Assembly: GCA_030613835.1 (NCBI GenBank)
Contig: JAUWLH010000058.1
Span: 1 to 8,288 of the forward strand
Direction of reading: 5' to 3'
Length of the DNA stretch: 8,288 nucleotides
From: Candidatus Bathyarchaeota archaeon
GTDB taxonomy: Archaea; Thermoproteota; Bathyarchaeia; TCS64
Shown: positions 6,212-8,288 of the stretch, in pieces
How positions within the stretch are numbered: the stretch's first letter is position 1
How the letters are laid out: every line of letters starts with the position of its first letter
The notes under the pieces: generated by a model
What the model was told of the DNA's origin: nothing
Database searches by the model: none
What the model saw: the letters and a program-made list of their open reading frames with translations, nothing else
Made by a program: the position numbers and the translations under genes

Positions 6212-6715
6212 TTACATTTTAAGTATCTTGAACATGAGGAACGCGTCATGCTCCTCTCCCCTAGATGTCTCTCTTATTGTACTTATCTGCTGGAAGCCAA
6301 ATTTCCTGAACAGCCTCACCGCTTTCCTGTTCTCTGCGGCGACCTGCAGATTGATCGTATGAAGGTCCTGCCTGGTGGCATCTCTCATGAGGGCTATCAT
6401 CATCACTGTCCCAAGTCCGACGCCGTGATAGTCCTGGTGCACGTGGACGTTGAGCTCCCCGTTCATCTTCTCGGAGTCCTTCTTGATCTCGCCGTGGCCT
6501 ATTATCTTGTTATCATGTTCAGTGACTAGGCTGATGTAATAGTCCGGGAACTGGATGATCTGCTCAATCTCCTCATCTTTGGGAGCCTTTGTCCACCTCA
6601 ACGCGCTATCGGACATGGAGTCATACAACTGTACAAGCTGCTCCTTATCCGATGGCTGAAGGGGGCGTAAGTGGACTTCCCTCCCATCATTTAGGGTGTA
6701 CGTCTTGTGCTCCAT
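6212..6715 (-). CDS. GNAT-family N-acetyltransferase
   Basis: GNAT enzymes move an acetyl group from acetyl-CoA to an amine on a small molecule, peptide or protein in the cytoplasm. This one has 167 residues, a usual size for a single domain. The N-terminal strand 'GREVHLRPLQPSDKEQLVQLY' is the RimI/RimJ-like opening. Motif A spans about 88-110: the strand LNVHVHQDYHG leads into the pyrophosphate loop G98-V-G100-L-G102, where the usual Q/RxxGxG/A has His as the residue before the first Gly. Motif B is LQVAAENRKAVRLFRKFGF (123-141), with N129 and the family's 'FGF' end. The ATG at 6715 has a TATA box about 30 bases upstream and no Shine-Dalgarno. It precedes the HAD gene by 41 bases on the same strand. 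The acceptor substrate cannot be inferred. Confidence 0.9.
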   Translation of the reverse strand: MEHKTYTLNDGREVHLRPLQPSDKEQLVQLYDSMSDSALRWTKAPKDEEIEQIIQFPDYYISLVTEHDNKIIGHGEIKKDSEKMNGELNVHVHQDYHGVGLGTVMMIALMRDATRQDLHTINLQVAAENRKAVRLFRKFGFQQISTIRETSRGEEHDAFLMFKILKM

Positions 6716-6742
6716 ACCAGTACCGTTAAGGTTCAGTGATGG

Positions 6743-6748
6743 TATAAC
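6743..6748 (-). promoter_or_regulatory. TATA box for the GNAT gene
   Basis: The minus strand reads CAGTTATACC here, centred about 30 bases before the ATG at 6715. This gives a transcript start within a few bases of the start codon. The site lies in the 77-base gap downstream of the broken creatininase gene. Confidence 0.45.
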
Positions 6749-6792
6749 TGTTTTGAGTAGCTTTAATCGCGGATATGGGGAACTAAAATTGG

Positions 6793-7371
6793 TTAGAGCT
6801 TTTTCAGATCCTCTATGAACTCGGCGGCCTCATCGACGAGAGTGTCAACGAGTGTCCCACCCTTTTCCTCCGTGGCGATGGTCGGGTCACCTATGTTCCC
6901 AATCACCGAGACCTCGTCCATCATACTGGCTGTGCTGAACGAACCACCATACTTCTTCATGATCTCGGATCTGCTGTCGAGTGGACTCCATTTCTCGGCT
7001 TTCTCCATGAGTACTCTCTGACCCAGGTACAGGGATGTACTGGTCTCCTCCTCGCAGGTATGACCACCGCCCTTTTGCTCGATGAGGTGGATGACGCTCC
7101 TGCCGAAACCTGCATTGGCGTGCCATGCTGGTATATTGTAGACGATCTTTCCCGTCTCCTCCCTGATCTACCTGATGGCCTTGGTAATAGCCCCATTATT
7201 ACCGCCGTGACCGTTGATGATGACTATATTGTTGAACCCTTGGTGCAGGAGGCTCATACAGACCTCCTTGTAGATAGTAATGAGCGTGTCCAGTGTCAAT
7301 GTGATGCTACTCTTAACGTGCGAGATTCACGTCGAAGAGACCCCATTGCACATCATATGAGCAATTAACTG
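6793..7371 (-). pseudogene. Creatininase-family amidohydrolase, N-terminally truncated and interrupted
   Basis: Creatininase-family enzymes are metal-dependent amidohydrolases acting on cyclic or formamide C-N bonds; archaeal members include the ArfB formamide hydrolase of flavin/F420 synthesis. One minus-strand frame reads through most of the family core. It contains ITLTLDTLITIYKEV (from about 7305), LLHQGFNNIVIINGHGGN (NGHGGN at 7215-7198), WHANAGFGRSVIHLIEQ, then HTCEEETS (7062-7039) where the family normally has HAGExETS. It ends normally at TAA 6793-6795. The frame is broken by TAG at 7168-7170, directly after 'AITKAIR', and by TGA at 7327-7329. The PGT normally preceding ITL is replaced by KSS. 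The N-terminal third, with the family's E-x-H metal site (TEQHGxHLP region), was not found in any frame upstream. Together these indicate a decaying gene rather than one sequencing error. The upstream limit of homology, near 7371, is uncertain. Confidence 0.75.
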
Positions 7372-7382
7372 GGTGTATTCCT

Positions 7383-7556
7383 CTACAATCCTTTAACGGT
7401 CTTTTTACCGTCCTTACCCGTGATAACCATTTTCCTTTTCCTGCTCCTAGGCGGAGGATAGAAAATGAACCTCTCAGGGTGGTCACTCAGTTCCCGTAGC
7501 TGCCGCTCCCTCTTCCTCTGGCCCCTACGACCACAGAAACCTATACCGGTGACCAT
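7383..7556 (-). CDS. Possible small basic ORF, 57 residues, unrecognised (perhaps a gene remnant)
   Basis: From ATG 7554-7556 to TAG 7383-7385 the minus strand encodes MVTGIGFCGRRGQRKRERQL, then a middle containing HPERFIFYPPP, and an end reading KMVITGKDGKKTVKGL. It is strongly basic and Arg/Lys-rich, with AGG codons like those of the neighbouring genes. That makes it look more protein-like than the rest of this interval. I do not recognise it. There is no convincing Shine-Dalgarno or TATA box, and a stop lies 13 codons upstream in frame. It sits just upstream of the decayed creatininase gene in another frame and may be the tail of a different lost gene. Confidence 0.25.
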   Translation of the reverse strand: MVTGIGFCGRRGQRKRERQLRELSDHPERFIFYPPPRSRKRKMVITGKDGKKTVKGL

Positions 7557-7784
7557 CTCAACAAGAAATTGGGTGATCCAATATAGGGTTTATGCAACAA
7601 TCCCGAGCGGAGAGGCATTGACATCGAAAAAGCACGGACAATGCTGGGTCCGGGAAACAGGGAATCAGTAAATATCTTTAAGAGGACACAGCCTCGACGA
7701 GTTTCACTATTATCAGCGACAAGGACGGTTTTCCCCCTCCTCCTTGGTAACCATTCTTGTGAGAGGCATATTCCTGGCAACATA

Positions 7785-7801
7785 ATAGGACGCCGTCCTA
7801 T
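7785..7801. repeat. 17-base palindrome with 8-bp arms
   Basis: ATAGGACG and CGTCCTAT flank a single central C as a perfect inverted repeat. Odd-centred palindromes of this size are typical of homodimer binding sites. As RNA it would form a 7-bp stem with a 3-base loop. No gene start lies close by, so its role is unknown. Confidence 0.5.
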
Positions 7802-8002
7802 GTGGCCATGATCCGTGAGCCTCCTTTATCCATCTTGTTTTGTTGTTCCCGTTTTCCCTCTCATGAGTCATTGAAAAAAGTGAATATGTCGTAACCAAAC
7901 CGTGTAGGAGATCTGATCCGAACCGGATGGAGTGAGGACAAGTACACCCAAAAAAAGCTGTCGGTATTACCCAGATTGTCTCATCGCATCGTTTCCCACT
8001 CG

Positions 8003-8019
8003 GTGCGAATACATCGCAC
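8003..8019. repeat. Inverted repeat with 6-bp arms
   Basis: GTGCGA and TCGCAC flank a 5-base spacer ATACA. A weaker 5-bp inverted repeat (ATCCG/CGGAT) lies at 7916-7928. Neither is followed by a T tract typical of a terminator, and no gene is adjacent. Confidence 0.4.
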
Positions 8020-8176
8020 GAAGAACACAAAAAAATTCCCAAAGTTACTGGCCACTTACCGAAAAGACCCAATGTACCCTATAACAGATGAATGGTGGGC
8101 CTGGGAGGATTCATACCCATAAAGGTTCAGAACCAATAATTGAATTACGGTCTAAGCAAATCCACCTGTATTAAGA

Positions 8177-8199
8177 TGCGGGGGGAGGGATTCGAACCC
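8177..8199 (-). tRNA. Orphan tRNA 3' end (T loop, acceptor strand, discriminator), possible att site
   Basis: Read on the minus strand, GGGTTCGAATCCC contains a canonical T loop (TTCGAAT, 8190-8196) closed by three G-C pairs. It is followed by TC, then CCCCCGC and A, fitting a 3' T-stem strand, a seven-base acceptor strand and a discriminator base; no CCA is encoded. A GCGGGGG acceptor 5' strand, as found in some archaeal leucine tRNAs, should lie 75-90 bases upstream, but bases 8200-8288 are AT-rich and contain nothing like it. The outer two T-stem positions (CT against TC) also do not pair. This is therefore a tRNA 3'-end fragment, as left by integration into a tRNA gene. A 3' exon of a tRNA with a long intron or a split tRNA is the alternative. 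The amino-acid identity is a guess. Confidence 0.45.
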
Positions 8200-8288
8200 A
8201 GATTACTAGTATATCTGACCATAAAATACCGAGAATAAAATTCTACTAAACGCTTACTTGTGTTTAGGTATAAATTCTTATATCGTGT

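Larger units (their letters stand above)
7557..8176. other. About 620 bases with no convincing gene
   Basis: No frame on either strand shows a recognisable domain. The longest open stretch, on the minus strand from 8072 to 7713, has low-complexity, cysteine- and tryptophan-rich, scattered composition with no motif and no start signal. Frames change over short distances: fragments such as SLSLIIVKLVEAVSS and KTVLVADNSETRRG lie in different frames across about 7680-7740. Short runs of six A or more occur at 7950-7956 and 8029-8035. The stretch also carries short inverted repeats (7785-7801, 7916-7928 and 8003-8019). It is best read as intergenic or eroded coding DNA. Confidence 0.5.

Noticed and set aside
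7168..7170. In-frame TAG in the creatininase gene as a pyrrolysine codon
   Set aside because: TAG is the ordinary stop of four other genes in this window (exported protein, ROK kinase, FAH protein, permease), the family is not known to use pyrrolysine, and the same gene has a second stop (TGA) and a missing N-terminus.
7713..8072. 119-residue minus-strand ORF as a gene
   Set aside because: It has no recognisable motif, irregular composition and no promoter or ribosome binding site, and it overlaps inverted repeats and homopolymer runs.
1..8288. CRISPR array, insertion sequence or rRNA
   Set aside because: No regularly spaced direct repeats, no transposase or integrase motif and no rRNA-like stretch were seen on either strand.

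Overview
The window looks archaeal. Most genes have an A/T-rich TATA-like box about 25-34 bases upstream of the start and no Shine-Dalgarno sequence (leaderless or near-leaderless transcripts). Two genes appear to start with TTG, AGG is a common arginine codon, and transcripts seem to end in plain T tracts. I could not assign a lineage; an uncultured archaeon of moderate GC content is a reasonable reading. The annotation rests on motif recognition only, with no database search.

Layout. 2-427 (+) is the 3' end of an argininosuccinate lyase gene (argH), cut by the window edge. 470-1204 (+) encodes an unrecognised exported or membrane-anchored beta-rich protein. It meets the ROK-family sugar kinase gene (1201-2130, -) tail to tail, with the two stop codons overlapping in a CTAG. 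Upstream of the kinase on the same strand is a fumarylacetoacetate hydrolase (FAH) family gene (2164-3177, -). A 200-base AT-rich divergent region with one TATA box facing each way separates it from a 520-residue multi-pass permease (3401-4963, +) that resembles the lactate permease family.

The permease converges on an ArsR-type repressor (5075-5413, -). The short gap between them holds two T-tract terminators embedded in an imperfect direct repeat. Further upstream on the minus strand are a HAD-superfamily hydrolase (5493-6170) and a GNAT acetyltransferase (6212-6715), each with its own promoter.

From about 6793 to the end the window decays. A creatininase-family gene (6793 to about 7371, -) lacks its N-terminal third and carries an in-frame TAG and TGA. 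Beyond it are about 800 bases with no convincing gene apart from a possible 57-residue basic ORF, plus a few short perfect inverted repeats. At 8177-8199 (-) lies what looks like the 3' end of a tRNA (T loop, acceptor strand, discriminator) with no matching 5' half in the window. An eroding gene next to an orphan tRNA 3' end fits the scar of an integrated element, but no integrase or second att copy is visible.

The genes do not form one obvious pathway. The FAH hydrolase and ROK kinase may be co-transcribed, and the permease could import a carboxylate, but linking them is inference. I found no convincing new defence, mobile or biosynthetic system. The most interesting items are the tRNA-end scar with the broken creatininase, the competing hairpins at 428-453, and the duplicated terminator region at 4980-5077.
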